A stretch of DNA of 64,000 nt from positions 24,325 to 88,324 of the IMG/VR virus record IMGVR_UViG_3300044644_000945; one strand, given 5' to 3'. Below the pieces are notes generated by a model that saw only the letters and a program-made list of their open reading frames with translations, was not told the origin of the DNA and did not search any database. Shown here piece after piece: positions 1 to 9,041 of this stretch (position 1 is the stretch's first letter; each line of letters opens with the position of its first letter). The position numbers were made by a program, and so were the translations under genes. Origin of the DNA: a virus.

Positions 1-1011
1 TGGGTATGGTAAATCAAAATTTCTATTCTCAAAATGATAGATTGCTTCATGAAGTTTAGAGTTTGTATCTCTAATCCACATTTTTAGAGTATCAGCAGAT
101 ATTTTGATTGCTCCAACTTGCATGTATTGATCTATAACAATGAATCTAAATTCAAAATCATAGTCAGCATATTTTGGACTATCCAAATATACACTTTTTA
201 CTAATATATAATACATTGAAGCTTGAATCCAGTATCTATAATACTCAATTGTGTCTTGAAAAGAATTAATATCTTTACTAGTTTTCTTTAAGTCATTGAC
301 TCTGATTACTTTATTAGTATGATCAAACACAAGATTGTCAATAAAACCTCTTAAACCAAATGGTAATTTCTCTGGAAAAGCAGCAAGCTCAACCTCATTA
401 AACATCTCAACTTCATCAGTAATTTTATCTTTGGTGTAACCCATAATCTTCATTACATGGTCAGAAGCTTTAATAATTTCTACTACATCTTTAGCATTGT
501 CATACATTGCATGATCAACCTTAGTTTTACCTTCACAGTTTTGCATATATTCCCAATAACTTCTATGGTCATCAGTAAGTATTTTATCAATACGCTGTTG
601 ATCAGTCTTTAAAGTCTGATACAAGTTCATGTCTACTAAAATATCTAATATAGCATGTTCAAAATGCTCTAGTAGATATCTAGGATCACCCATTGCTTTA
701 AGTTCTGAGTAATGAACAAAAAGTCTTTCTAGTACTTCTTTTGGATTTGCACTAGGAACACTAGTTGCCATTAGCACAAACTCTTTATCAAAGTCATCAG
801 GATTTAAGAATAAGCAGTGTATCAGCTTACCTTCAATCATGTTCTTGTCAGATGTGTCATCTTTTTGCCCTAATATATAGTGCAAATAAAATAGTTTAGG
901 ACTGTACAATAACTTATTCAAACCTGAATAAGACATCATAAATGTTTTGTCAAAAAATTCTTCTTGTTTTTGCAGCATTTCTGCTTGCGTTGGCATTTTA
1001 AATACTTTCAT
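1..1011 (-). CDS. PD-(D/E)XK-type nuclease (exonuclease VIII-like), 3' end outside window
   Basis: The frame is open from an ATG at 1011 to the window edge (337 codons), so the C-terminus is missing. The translated product contains GFIDNLVFDH followed about a dozen residues later by NDLKKTSKD, which fits the D-x(n)-(D/E)-x-K core of phage exonucleases of the PD-(D/E)XK superfamily (compare DLKTT in RecE-like enzymes). A role in end resection for single-strand annealing recombination is inferred from the neighbouring SSB-like and Sak4-like genes. It overlaps the GIY-YIG gene by 14 bases, so the two are probably co-transcribed. The family call is by motif only. Confidence 0.7.
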   Translation of the reverse strand, partial: MKVFKMPTQAEMLQKQEEFFDKTFMMSYSGLNKLLYSPKLFYLHYILGQKDDTSDKNMIEGKLIHCLFLNPDDFDKEFVLMATSVPSANPKEVLERLFVHYSELKAMGDPRYLLEHFEHAILDILVDMNLYQTLKTDQQRIDKILTDDHRSYWEYMQNCEGKTKVDHAMYDNAKDVVEIIKASDHVMKIMGYTKDKITDEVEMFNEVELAAFPEKLPFGLRGFIDNLVFDHTNKVIRVNDLKKTSKDINSFQDTIEYYRYWIQASMYYILVKSVYLDSPKYADYDFEFRFIVIDQYMQVGAIKISADTLKMWIRDTNSKLHEAIYHFENRNFDLPYP

Positions 1012-1465
1012 TTTTACAATTTTGCATATCTCTTAGAAAATATCTTCCTAATATATTACCATTATAACTATTGCTGGTCAGCACATCAGCTTTAATTTGA
1101 TGTGCCAACTCACAATAGTTGAGGTATTTTTTAGTACAACATAATTCTAAAATCTCTCTTTTATACATTAATTTTCCTTCTGTTTTAATCTCTGCAGTAA
1201 GTTCTTTACAACTACCATAGTAATCTAACCAGTTGGACTCTTTAGAAACTCTTTTGATTTTCTTTCTAGTACCTGTTTCTAACTTTTCTTTTTTTGTAAC
1301 TGCAGTCTTTTTGGTAAACTGCAAACTTTTTTTGCCAATGTAAAATTTACCTGTTTTAATGTGGGTAATTCTGTATACAAAACCTATAAGGTTCTGATAA
1401 TCAGGCAGATCTTCAATTTGTGTAATTACTTTGTTCTTACATGAAGGTAGTATCCAATTGCTCAT
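998..1465 (-). CDS. GIY-YIG endonuclease
   Basis: This 155-aa protein has the GIY-YIG signature near residues 28-45: GFVYRITH followed by KFYIGKKSL. The middle is Lys-rich, as expected of a DNA-binding protein. Free-standing GIY-YIG enzymes in phages (Seg-like) are often homing endonucleases, and this one sits between a nuclease and a primase as an inserted gene might. A repair or recombination nuclease is the alternative. It lies 21 bases downstream of the primase stop. Confidence 0.75.
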   Translation of the reverse strand: MSNWILPSCKNKVITQIEDLPDYQNLIGFVYRITHIKTGKFYIGKKSLQFTKKTAVTKKEKLETGTRKKIKRVSKESNWLDYYGSCKELTAEIKTEGKLMYKREILELCCTKKYLNYCELAHQIKADVLTSNSYNGNILGRYFLRDMQNCKNESI

Positions 1466-1486
1466 AATGAAATGTTTGTAACAAAA

Positions 1487-2497
1487 CTACAAAATAATTT
1501 CATTTAAAACATTATACTTTGCAACTGCTTTATCTAAAACAGGAATAAAAATATATGCAGCTTTTTTTATACCATGGTCTTTTACCATATCACTAAAATC
1601 TTTACTTAGTGGTATGTAACAGAATGGTATATTAAACCTATCTAAATAGTACTGCATGCTATCAATACCTGCTTTGTCACTGTCCATATAAGTAACAACA
1701 GCTTTATACTCTAATTTGAATCTATTGATTATCTTATCAGAAAGTTTTGTATTCTCACTATCAGGAGCTATTACATCTACATCTAGTCCAGGAATACTTT
1801 TGATTGCCATACAATCTTTTAAAGAAGATGTGATTATTAAAAACTTTTTACCTTCTATTTGGTCAATACCTTGAACATGTTGTCCAAGTTTCAAAAACTT
1901 CTTTTTGCTATTTATTGGCTGATACAGTTTATACAGTTCATTATTACTATTAAAGTAACCATATACATTCTCTTTTGCTACAGTAAATAATTCATCAACA
2001 AGATCATCATCTATTTTTTTACACATAGTGTAACTAGCAATAGGAACAACATTGTACTTGTTTAGTAAATCACTTCCTATATTATACTGTAACCAATATT
2101 TAGCATCATTTGTGTTCCATTCTCTTGTTATGTAATCTGATACAATCCATTGAGATATTTGAAAATCTTTTTTAGGAATAGTTTTGCCACCATTTAAGTA
2201 ATCACTATAATCTTTCATTATAGTATTTATGGTATATGCATAATCTTTTTTCCATATGTGCATCATTAACTCAATAGCTGAACCACCTTTACCTGTAGAA
2301 AAACACTTGTACTTATACTGACCACCTTCTTCATAATAATATATATACATAGAAGGAGTTTTTTCATCAGGATTAAATACACTATGAATTCTTACTCTTT
2401 GACCTCTAAGAGGTTCTGGTAATTGCAAATAGTTTTCAAATATCCAGTCACTTGGAACTTCTTTGATATCACATACAAAATTCTTTAAACTAAACAT
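1487..2497 (-). CDS. DnaG-like primase with TOPRIM domain
   Basis: This 336-aa protein would make RNA primers at the fork. The N-terminal part (about residues 30-80) has FNPDEKTPSMYIYY and CFSTGKGG, like the CHC2-type primase start, but I see no clear zinc-ligand set. The TOPRIM part lies at about 215-310: TSSLKDCM replaces the usual catalytic Glu motif, and YMDSDKAG supplies the metal-binding DxD. The SLKD form is, as I recall, common in primases of Bacteroidota phages. It is in one run with the SSB-like, ATPase and DnaB-like genes, which supports a replisome role. Confidence 0.8.
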   Translation of the reverse strand: MFSLKNFVCDIKEVPSDWIFENYLQLPEPLRGQRVRIHSVFNPDEKTPSMYIYYYEEGGQYKYKCFSTGKGGSAIELMMHIWKKDYAYTINTIMKDYSDYLNGGKTIPKKDFQISQWIVSDYITREWNTNDAKYWLQYNIGSDLLNKYNVVPIASYTMCKKIDDDLVDELFTVAKENVYGYFNSNNELYKLYQPINSKKKFLKLGQHVQGIDQIEGKKFLIITSSLKDCMAIKSIPGLDVDVIAPDSENTKLSDKIINRFKLEYKAVVTYMDSDKAGIDSMQYYLDRFNIPFCYIPLSKDFSDMVKDHGIKKAAYIFIPVLDKAVAKYNVLNEIIL

Positions 2498-2514
2498 AAC
2501 TTGTTGGTTTTAAA

Positions 2515-2543
2515 TGAAAAGGGTAGACATTACATCTACCCTT
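2515..2543 (-). terminator. intrinsic terminator after the SSB-like gene
   Basis: On the minus strand the stem AAGGGTAGA/TCTACCCTT (9 bp) with loop TGTAATG is followed by a T run. It lies between the SSB-like stop and the primase start, so it would reduce read-through into the primase. The loop matches the UGUAA-type loop seen in other terminators of this window. Confidence 0.8.
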
Positions 2544-2569
2544 ATCTTAAAAAATAAAACACATTTTAA

Positions 2570-3301
2570 TTATGGAAGCTGTAAGTCATTTATATTATTT
2601 TCAAATACAGGAGCTGAAAATACTTCAGAAGCTGGAGCAAAACCTGCTGTTAATGATTCATTACCATCTGTTTGAGGAGTTTCTGCTGTCTTTTTAAGAA
2701 CAATATGCGCATCTTCATTGAATGGAATTAACTTAGCATCATCTGCAGTGTTTGCATATGCAAATTTACCCTCAGTTCTTTTTGGTAAATATAATGCATA
2801 ACTTGGATATTCAGAACCTTCTTTGAAATATTTTTGTGCAGCAATTGTAAAATAGATTTTATAACCACCTTTAATAAGAAAAGCTCTTACCTCAGCTACA
2901 AGATCTTCAATAGTTGGTGCATCAATGTTCATACCTTGAAATTGATCTAACAAGTTCAATTGTTTTAAGAATGTACCTAAGAAATTTGTAATTGACTCAT
3001 CTCTTGTGATAGTCTTACCTTTGTATTCCCAGTCTTTAAAGCCATATTGATTAGCTTTTACATTACTAGTTTGACCTTTATAGTTACCTTTAGAAGGATC
3101 TAATCTATTGATTTGAAAACCTTCAAAATCATCACCTAACTCAGGACCCATTAAGCTAAATATCAAGTTGTATTGATTTGCATCATAAGGAGGTCTTTCT
3201 AATTTCAGATCTAATACTGTACATTGGTGTGTACCTGGTTGTAAACCTTTTTGAACATATGTACTTTCTGCTGCTGTAAAATTGTTTAAACTAAAACTCA
3301 T
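2570..3301 (-). CDS. putative single-stranded DNA-binding protein
   Basis: This 243-aa protein has no clear motif by eye. It begins like phage SSB and recombination-mediator proteins (MSFSLNNF...), is rich in beta-type sequence, and has a low-complexity linker at about 205-230 before a short C-terminal end (NNINDLQLP) that faintly recalls an SSB tail. Its place between the DnaG-like primase and the Sak4-like ATPase is the main support. A terminator sits directly behind it, which would suit an abundant protein. The function is inferred. Confidence 0.5.
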   Translation of the reverse strand: MSFSLNNFTAAESTYVQKGLQPGTHQCTVLDLKLERPPYDANQYNLIFSLMGPELGDDFEGFQINRLDPSKGNYKGQTSNVKANQYGFKDWEYKGKTITRDESITNFLGTFLKQLNLLDQFQGMNIDAPTIEDLVAEVRAFLIKGGYKIYFTIAAQKYFKEGSEYPSYALYLPKRTEGKFAYANTADDAKLIPFNEDAHIVLKKTAETPQTDGNESLTAGFAPASEVFSAPVFENNINDLQLP

Positions 3302-3326
3302 TTTTTCTAATTTTTAATGTTATTAA

Positions 3327-4118
3327 TTAATCTATAAATACTTGATCCCAGTGTGTTGTTACTGTTCCATCTTCTGCAATTTCAGAGATAACAATCTCTT
3401 TATTTCTCAGATGTTCTGGTCTTGCACCACATAGGATATCATCTTGTGTCTTAAAACTCAAGATATTTTTGTTACCTTTTCTCACTAAGTATCCAATAGC
3501 ATCTGCTTTGGATGTAGTGAATATTTTTAACTTGCCTGTAAGATTTAAATCTAAAGCTTCAAAGCTGTTACCATTTTTCTCTAACATAGTGTCTTTTACG
3601 TGACCTAGTAAGATTAAATGAGGTGTAAGTGCTTTAAATCTTTTGATAATATCTTCAAAAGCTTGTCTTAACCATGGATATCCAGCACCATTTGCCATAT
3701 TAAGGATGGTTCCATGTTTAGCTTTACCACCTGTTGTGGCTGTAAACCAGTTTGCACCCATAGGAGATTTTGAATACAAAAACTCTGCATAAGATACACA
3801 CATGTTTTCTAAAGCTGATATTGTGTCAATAGCAATATACTTGTATGGCTTACCAGCATTTATAATTGCCTGTTCAAGATTGAACAAATCTTGTATAGTA
3901 GTAATTTTAATCTTTACTGCTGATACATAGTCAGAACCATCTTCTAAGTCAATCAATAAACTATCTTTCAGTTGTGACAACAATGTTGTTTTACCTACTT
4001 TAGGTTTACTAAAGATTACAAGATTTTTAGGACTTTTTGTAACTGCTCCTACTATACCAGTAGGTAATGAAATACCTGGTACTACAGCTGTCTCTGCTGT
4101 CTTTTTTACTTCTGCCAT
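3327..4118 (-). CDS. Sak4-like RecA-fold ATPase
   Basis: This 263-aa protein has a Walker A at about 37-45 (SKPKVGKTT) and a Walker B strand at about 94-101 (YIAIDTIS). This is the layout of the AAA_24/Sak4 group, which in phages acts with an SSB in single-strand annealing or strand exchange. LIDLEDGSDYV after Walker A is also typical of the group. It overlaps the next upstream gene (4106-4753) by 13 bases, so the two are probably translationally coupled. A role as a recombination ATPase is family knowledge; the exact activity is inferred. Confidence 0.7.
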   Translation of the reverse strand: MAEVKKTAETAVVPGISLPTGIVGAVTKSPKNLVIFSKPKVGKTTLLSQLKDSLLIDLEDGSDYVSAVKIKITTIQDLFNLEQAIINAGKPYKYIAIDTISALENMCVSYAEFLYSKSPMGANWFTATTGGKAKHGTILNMANGAGYPWLRQAFEDIIKRFKALTPHLILLGHVKDTMLEKNGNSFEALDLNLTGKLKIFTTSKADAIGYLVRKGNKNILSFKTQDDILCGARPEHLRNKEIVISEIAEDGTVTTHWDQVFID

Positions 4119-4753
4119 TTTTTACCTTCTTCAATTAAAGTATTTAACCATTTTTTATTTGATAAGGGCACTTTGTTCACAATACAATAGATATCTCTAA
4201 TTGTCATTTGTGCATAGTGATTATCTTCTTTTTCTGTAAAAGGTTCTTCTTCTAAAGAATCAAAATCAACTGTATCAAGGTTTAAGTCTAAACTTTGTTG
4301 TGGTGTTGATGTTTTTGTCATTTCTGGATAAGCTGTCTCAATCTTATTTCTACTAATTAGCTCTAATTCTGTCAATCTTACAGAGTATGTAGGTGCAGGT
4401 AAAGGAGTGCCATCATTTCTATGTGTTACTTCTACACTGAAGTTAGGAATACTTCTCCAATCAGGTCTGTTTTTCATTTTGTATAGGTTTCTATAACCTT
4501 CTTCATAAGGTTTATCAAACCAATCAAATAGTTCAACAAATACATCCTGATTTTTTGAAATTTCACTTGCATAAAATCTAATACACTCTGATTTTTTACC
4601 ATCAACTCCTTCAAACTCACTACCTTGGTAGCATAGTTTAGCATAGAATAATGGATTCTCAATTCCTGAATCTGCAAATAGTTGTTCCCAGTAAGGTTTA
4701 AACTCTGCTGTAATTACATTAATGTGCTTCTTTTTTCTTAATAGTTCTGCCAT
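4106..4753 (-). CDS. hypothetical protein in replication operon
   Basis: I do not recognise this 215-aa protein. It is hydrophilic, with an acidic stretch at about residues 160-180 (DTVDFDSLEEEPFTEKED) between an N-terminal domain and a short C-terminal segment. The start overlaps nothing upstream, and the stop overlaps the Sak4-like start by 13 bases. Its place between DnaB-like helicase and Sak4-like ATPase suggests a replication or recombination accessory role. Confidence 0.65.
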   Translation of the reverse strand: MAELLRKKKHINVITAEFKPYWEQLFADSGIENPLFYAKLCYQGSEFEGVDGKKSECIRFYASEISKNQDVFVELFDWFDKPYEEGYRNLYKMKNRPDWRSIPNFSVEVTHRNDGTPLPAPTYSVRLTELELISRNKIETAYPEMTKTSTPQQSLDLNLDTVDFDSLEEEPFTEKEDNHYAQMTIRDIYCIVNKVPLSNKKWLNTLIEEGKKWQK

Positions 4754-4770
4754 CTTTAACTAATTTAAAT

Positions 4771-5754
4771 TTATATTACTTTTCTAATTATTCTACAGGT
4801 TGGTTCTATAGCTTCTTCAACAAGCATTTGAGCATAGTTTGCTCTATACCATTGAATGCCTACTTCACCATACCTGTTTTTTAATACATGCATTGCCAAA
4901 AGATATTTATCACTTGGTCCAATTACATACTGTGTTGGTCCATAGTACATCAGATTATACTTTGCAGGTCTGTTATAAGCAATCATAACATCAGCACATT
5001 GTAATAAACTGTCACTACCATAAACATCTTTTTCTGTAGGGTAATTTCCTTGTTGCCCTGGTTTTTGTCTTTCAGCATCATCTATCTCTCTATTCAACTG
5101 AGTCAGTATAAGAAATACAACAGGTAACTTATTTTTCATCTCTGCTAACATAACAGCAAGATTATTTAAAGTTTCTTGTTTGTTTTTCTCACTACCACTT
5201 TGTTTTATCAAAAGAGTGTGATCTAGTGTTACAACAAATGGTTTCCCAACCTTTTTGTAAAACTGCATTAATGCTGATTGCATTTCATTAACAGTAAGAG
5301 CTTTGTCAATAATGAACTCTTCTCTGCCTTTGTTTGCGTGTGCATACGCTTTCAACTTGTCAAAATCTGATTTAGACAATGGAGGCATTCCATCATCTTT
5401 AGCAGATTGAAGGTATCTAATATTCATGTTGTTTGCAGATGAGAACTCACGTAGTGCCATGTTCCTACCTAGCATCTCAAACTGAAAATGTAAAGTTGCA
5501 AAATCCTGCTCAGGATTTAAGTTCTGTAGCTCTCTTGTTAAGGAGCTTGCTATCAATGTTTTACCAACACCAGGTCTTGCACCAATTACATACAAAGAAT
5601 TCCATTCTATACCATTAAGTCCAATAGCATTAAACTGTTTCCATTGAGTCTTTAATGATTTAGAATGCCCTGTTGCTCTATTATGAATATAGACCAAACC
5701 TTCATTCATTACGTCATAGTAATGTTTCCATAAATCTGTGCTAGTTGCACTCAT
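4771..5754 (-). CDS. DnaB-like replicative helicase
   Basis: This 327-aa protein would unwind the fork as a hexameric RecA-fold helicase. Walker A is GARPGVGKT at about 58-66, Walker B is FVVTLDH at about 173-179, and LTQLNREID at about 218-225 is the conserved motif of DnaB C-terminal domains. It is shorter than full DnaB (about 450 aa) because the N-terminal collar domain is replaced by only about 45 residues. It heads the run of replication genes that ends with the primase. Confidence 0.85.
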   Translation of the reverse strand: MSATSTDLWKHYYDVMNEGLVYIHNRATGHSKSLKTQWKQFNAIGLNGIEWNSLYVIGARPGVGKTLIASSLTRELQNLNPEQDFATLHFQFEMLGRNMALREFSSANNMNIRYLQSAKDDGMPPLSKSDFDKLKAYAHANKGREEFIIDKALTVNEMQSALMQFYKKVGKPFVVTLDHTLLIKQSGSEKNKQETLNNLAVMLAEMKNKLPVVFLILTQLNREIDDAERQKPGQQGNYPTEKDVYGSDSLLQCADVMIAYNRPAKYNLMYYGPTQYVIGPSDKYLLAMHVLKNRYGEVGIQWYRANYAQMLVEEAIEPTCRIIRKVI

Positions 5755-5810
5755 AAATGTTTGCGATTTAGATTGTAAAAATACTAAACTTTTGAGAGTT
5801 AAACAAATTT

Positions 5811-6548
5811 TTACCAGATTATTTCAGGTAATTTTTTTTGTTCTTTAAGATGTTGATTTACAGCATTGAATATATTATTACAATCCCAACTAGCAGATTT
5901 TGCATATGCTGCTGAGGCAGGATGTGAACACTGGAGAAGTAAAGTGTTATTTAATATACCATCTACTAAATCTTCATAATGTTGTGCTTTTTTACCCATG
6001 AACACCCACACATAGTCGTTGTAGGAAGCATTCAACATGTCTACTAAATATGCAATAAAAGGTTGCCAAATGTCAAGATGTTTGCCAATCTTATTGATTT
6101 CAGTAGTAAGTGCAGTGTTGAGTAATAAAACACCTTGATTTGACCAGCGTCTCAAATCTGGATCAAATGTCTTTACATCTTTTTTGCCTTGGTACACTGT
6201 GTCATTAACAGCATGTAACATATAGCGCAAAGATAATTCTGGTTTTTTTGTATTTCCACAAGAAAATGCTATACCATCAGCTACACCTAATTGAGGATAA
6301 GGATCTTGTCCTAGCATTATTACTCTTGTTTTATCATATGGACATTCCATAAATGCATTAAACACTTGTTTAAGAGGTGGTGTAAATCTTTGATTTTCAG
6401 CCACACACTTTTCTAGTGTTGTCATTATTGTCACAAAATCTTCTGATAAAAGAAAACCTTTTAATACATCATGCCAACCAGATGGCTTGAGCATCTCATA
6501 TAATTTTCTTGCATATTCTTCTGATGTAGTTTTTTGTATGTTAGACAT
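5811..6548 (-). CDS. ung: family 1 uracil-DNA glycosylase
   Basis: This 245-aa protein would remove uracil from DNA. The water-activating motif GQDPYP (residues 80-85, Asp82 as catalytic base), the uracil-binding LLLNTALT (141-148) and the leucine-loop motif near His209 (HPASAA in place of the usual HPSPLS) are in the right order and spacing, and length matches family 1. The changed leucine loop could alter DNA intercalation. Its start faces the plus-strand gene at 6583, so promoters of both strands share about 35 bases. Confidence 0.9.
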   Translation of the reverse strand: MSNIQKTTSEEYARKLYEMLKPSGWHDVLKGFLLSEDFVTIMTTLEKCVAENQRFTPPLKQVFNAFMECPYDKTRVIMLGQDPYPQLGVADGIAFSCGNTKKPELSLRYMLHAVNDTVYQGKKDVKTFDPDLRRWSNQGVLLLNTALTTEINKIGKHLDIWQPFIAYLVDMLNASYNDYVWVFMGKKAQHYEDLVDGILNNTLLLQCSHPASAAYAKSASWDCNNIFNAVNQHLKEQKKLPEIIW

Positions 6549-6563
6549 TTTGTTATATATTTG
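6533..6563 (+). promoter_or_regulatory. Bacteroidota-type promoter TTTG-N19-TATATTTG
   Basis: TTTG at 6533-6536 and TATATTTG at 6556-6563 are separated by exactly 19 bases, matching the Bacteroidota consensus TTTG/TAnnTTTG. The -33 box lies within the first codons of the opposed ung gene. A start near 6570 would leave a leader of about 13 bases before the ATG at 6583. Confidence 0.7.
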
Positions 6564-6582
6564 TTACTTAAAAATATTAATT

Positions 6583-6909
6583 ATGGAAAACACAGAACCT
6601 AAATTAGATCCTAACTTCAAGTTTAAAGTTTTAAAAAGTGATGCATTAACTACTATCAAAATTAGTACTGCTTTTTATTTAAATATTAAAGAAGCACTTT
6701 ATTTTTTAGTAAAAGATAAATCTAAAAAAGAAGTAGATGATGCAATTAAACAAATCAATGAACAAAAAATCACTGAAGAATGGGTATATCACTATAAAAC
6801 TTTATTTATTCTTTCTGCTGAAATTGAAAAGAAAGCAGATGAAGCTGGTGATATGGAAGAAAAAACTAAAGAAGAAGTTGAAGAATATCTTAAAAAGTTT
6901 GCTGGTTAA
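6583..6909 (+). CDS. small hypothetical protein, lone plus-strand gene in the minus block
   Basis: I chose the ATG at 6583, which lies just behind a consensus promoter; an upstream start would overlap ung. The 108-aa product is charged and mostly helical, with a Lys/Glu-rich C-terminal half (EEKTKEEVEEYLKKFAG), and has no motif I recognise. Its stop overlaps the stop of the convergent gene at 6906 (shared TTAA). Being the only plus-strand gene left of 29 kb, it is probably controlled separately. Confidence 0.7.
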   Translation: MENTEPKLDPNFKFKVLKSDALTTIKISTAFYLNIKEALYFLVKDKSKKEVDDAIKQINEQKITEEWVYHYKTLFILSAEIEKKADEAGDMEEKTKEEVEEYLKKFAG

Positions 6910-7283
6910 AAATAATAACCTATTATAGCACCAAGCTCTACACAATTTTGTATAGCATCAGATAACTCTTTTTTATTACAATCAGCAAAACTCTTATACT
7001 CTTTAGAAGCAGGATCATAAAGTCCTGCTTTTTCTTTTACAATCTCTTTCATTTCTTCAAATGTATGTCCTGTTTCTCTAGCCAATTCTCTTATACATGC
7101 ATGTACTTTAGCTAATTGTCCAGAGGTTTTGTCATCTTCATCAACTATTTTAGTGATATATACTTCAACAATTTCTTCTTCAGCTAAATCTTTTTCAAAT
7201 TGAAAGTATTTTGCTGCATCTTCACTTGTTAATAGTTTTAATTTACCACCATGTTTACCAAATCTAACTGTTATATTTTGCAT
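6906..7283 (-). CDS. NinB-like recombination protein (tentative)
   Basis: This 125-aa protein has a C-terminal half (about 55-125) with HACIRELARETGHTFEEMK and a later KELSDAIQ segment. These resemble phage proteins with a NinB-like helical domain. It overlaps the start of the SF2 helicase stop region by 20 bases, so the pair is probably co-translated. A recombination role is inferred from this likeness and from the neighbouring helicase and HNH genes. Confidence 0.5.
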   Translation of the reverse strand: MQNITVRFGKHGGKLKLLTSEDAAKYFQFEKDLAEEEIVEVYITKIVDEDDKTSGQLAKVHACIRELARETGHTFEEMKEIVKEKAGLYDPASKEYKSFADCNKKELSDAIQNCVELGAIIGYYF

Positions 7284-8373
7284 CTTGCCAGGTTATTTTT
7301 GATTGATCTAAATCACTTAATGCACTGATTACCCATTCTGTATCTACAGTATCTGCATATGCAAGAATATGTATTACAGATTGTTCTTCAGGACTTAATC
7401 TAAGTAATCTACCAATGCGTTGGTTACTTTTTCTCTCATTACTGTATGCATGAAGTATGATACCATACTTTAAATTTGGAATATTTACACCTTCATTAAG
7501 TTGCTGCACTGCAGATAGACATTTAAATACTCCTTGTTTAAATGCTTCAAGGTTATCTTCACTATTTGGATTTTTACTATGATAGCTGTTTTTACATACT
7601 CTATCAGCCTGATCAGTATTATTACAAAAGATTATACACTTATCATCTACATTCTTGAGTAAGACGTTTTTAGCATAGTTTTCTTTTGTTTTATACTGCA
7701 TTAAACCTTGCATGCGCATAATACGCATCTTCTGTTTATTACCTAAAGAGAATGTTTTCTCTATCTGATTAGTCCAATATGCATAATGTTCTCTTTCAGA
7801 AGTCACAAAGCCACCAGTTTTTGTAGCAACTTTATGTGTCCTGTAATTGTTAAGAGGTAACAGGTGCACTATTATTCTATAGTCATTAAGAATCTTATCA
7901 TCAACAGCATCATCTGTAATGTACTCATATACTATAGGACAAAATCTATCTACCATAATACCTTTTTCTGATGTAGCATGGCGTGGTGGTGTACCAGAAA
8001 GTCCTAGTATGTCACCATGGTAAAACAATAAGTAGTTCTCATGTGTATACAACAAGTTATGACACTCATCAAGGTATATACAATCATATTCTACATGCTG
8101 TTTTGTAATAGATAAATAAGTTGTAAAAGTTACATGCTCTAGTAAATGTTCAAGTTTAAACTTTGCAGCTTCTTCTTTCCAAGATGTAAATATAGAAAGT
8201 TTAGGAGCTACTACTAGAAATTTGCGATCACCATTGAGATATCTTTCTTGCATATGGCGTAAGCCAATGAGAGTTTTACCAACTCCCATGCTTACACCTA
8301 GACTACATCTAGTCTTGTTTTTTGTTGATTGTAGAGCTAGGTTTTGTATTTCTTCTCTCTTTGACTGCTCCAT
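7264..8373 (-). CDS. SF2/SNF2-type helicase
   Basis: This 369-aa protein has Walker A GVSMGVGKT (26-34), motif II LDECHN (101-106), motif III GLSGTPPR (124-131) and motif VI QRIGRLLR near residue 320. It is therefore a complete two-domain superfamily 2 ATPase. Similar short helicases occur in crAss-like and other phages near the replication origin or recombination genes. Its start lies inside the preceding gene (65-base overlap). Confidence 0.85.
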   Translation of the reverse strand: MEQSKREEIQNLALQSTKNKTRCSLGVSMGVGKTLIGLRHMQERYLNGDRKFLVVAPKLSIFTSWKEEAAKFKLEHLLEHVTFTTYLSITKQHVEYDCIYLDECHNLLYTHENYLLFYHGDILGLSGTPPRHATSEKGIMVDRFCPIVYEYITDDAVDDKILNDYRIIVHLLPLNNYRTHKVATKTGGFVTSEREHYAYWTNQIEKTFSLGNKQKMRIMRMQGLMQYKTKENYAKNVLLKNVDDKCIIFCNNTDQADRVCKNSYHSKNPNSEDNLEAFKQGVFKCLSAVQQLNEGVNIPNLKYGIILHAYSNERKSNQRIGRLLRLSPEEQSVIHILAYADTVDTEWVISALSDLDQSKITWQDAKYNS

Positions 8374-8635
8374 CTGTTTTCTTTTTATAAGATCTTTGTT
8401 TAGGCATTTCTACTTTAGTAGTTTCTTCTTCTTCTTTGAATTTTGCATCTATTTTAGCAAAATCATAGTCAATTTTATCTACCCATCTAATACCTAATAA
8501 CAATTTGTTACAAAATCTAATAAATAATGTTGGCTTTTTTTGCATCCACAGCATCAAGCCTTTACCTAATACTGCTTCTTCTTGTGTCTTTGTTCCTATT
8601 ATCAGGAACCCAATAAACTTACTGTTACTGCTCAT
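8309..8635 (-). CDS. hypothetical basic protein
   Basis: This 108-aa protein is not recognised. The first half is moderately hydrophobic (FIGFLIIGT); the second half is a long Lys/Glu-rich, probably disordered tail. It overlaps the helicase start by 65 bases and the HNH gene stop by 11 bases, so it is tightly packed in the operon. Confidence 0.6.
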   Translation of the reverse strand: MSSNSKFIGFLIIGTKTQEEAVLGKGLMLWMQKKPTLFIRFCNKLLLGIRWVDKIDYDFAKIDAKFKEEEETTKVEMPKQRSYKKKTDGAVKERRNTKPSSTINKKQD

Positions 8636-9041
8636 TTTCTAATCTGTTAAGTGAAAAATTTAATTCTTTAGCTTCTTTAGGATGAAGCTCAATCCATGTA
8701 TGGCAGGATCTACATACTGACAACCATGTAGGTTTGTCAAGATAATGTAATCCTCTGCCTTTTTTGTGATGTACATCTGTACTTTGAAGTGTACAATCTT
8801 TTAACCTAGCTTGACATCCAGGATGTAAAGATAAGAAATCTTTTCTCATTATAAAATATAATTTATCAAGAGGATCCTGTTTATCTGCTTTAGGTTTTAT
8901 TGGCTTTGGAAGTTTTTTTGGAAGTGGAGTTGAGTTATCCTTTAACCAACATTGTTTGCAATACTTATTGCCATTGTGGTTTTTCCATATAAGTTGTTCA
9001 CTCTCACAACCATTGCAAATTTTCTTTTTTGCTTGTATCAT
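8625..9041 (-). CDS. HNH-type endonuclease with N-terminal zinc finger (NinG-like)
   Basis: This 138-aa protein begins with a four-cysteine finger (CNGCE...CKQCW, residues 9-31), then a Pro/Lys linker, then DVHHKKGRG and CRSCHTWIE, the His and Cys motifs of an HNH fold. NinG-type recombination nucleases and free-standing HNH enzymes share this make-up. Its neighbours (helicase, NinB-like protein) favour a recombination role. The start overlaps the glycosyltransferase stop by 4 bases (ATGA type). Confidence 0.7.
   Translation of the reverse strand: MIQAKKKICNGCESEQLIWKNHNGNKYCKQCWLKDNSTPLPKKLPKPIKPKADKQDPLDKLYFIMRKDFLSLHPGCQARLKDCTLQSTDVHHKKGRGLHYLDKPTWLSVCRSCHTWIELHPKEAKELNFSLNRLENEQ

Noticed and set aside
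4474-4677. 67-codon minus-strand frame inside the 215-aa gene
   Set aside because: It lies fully within another gene in a different frame and has no own signals.
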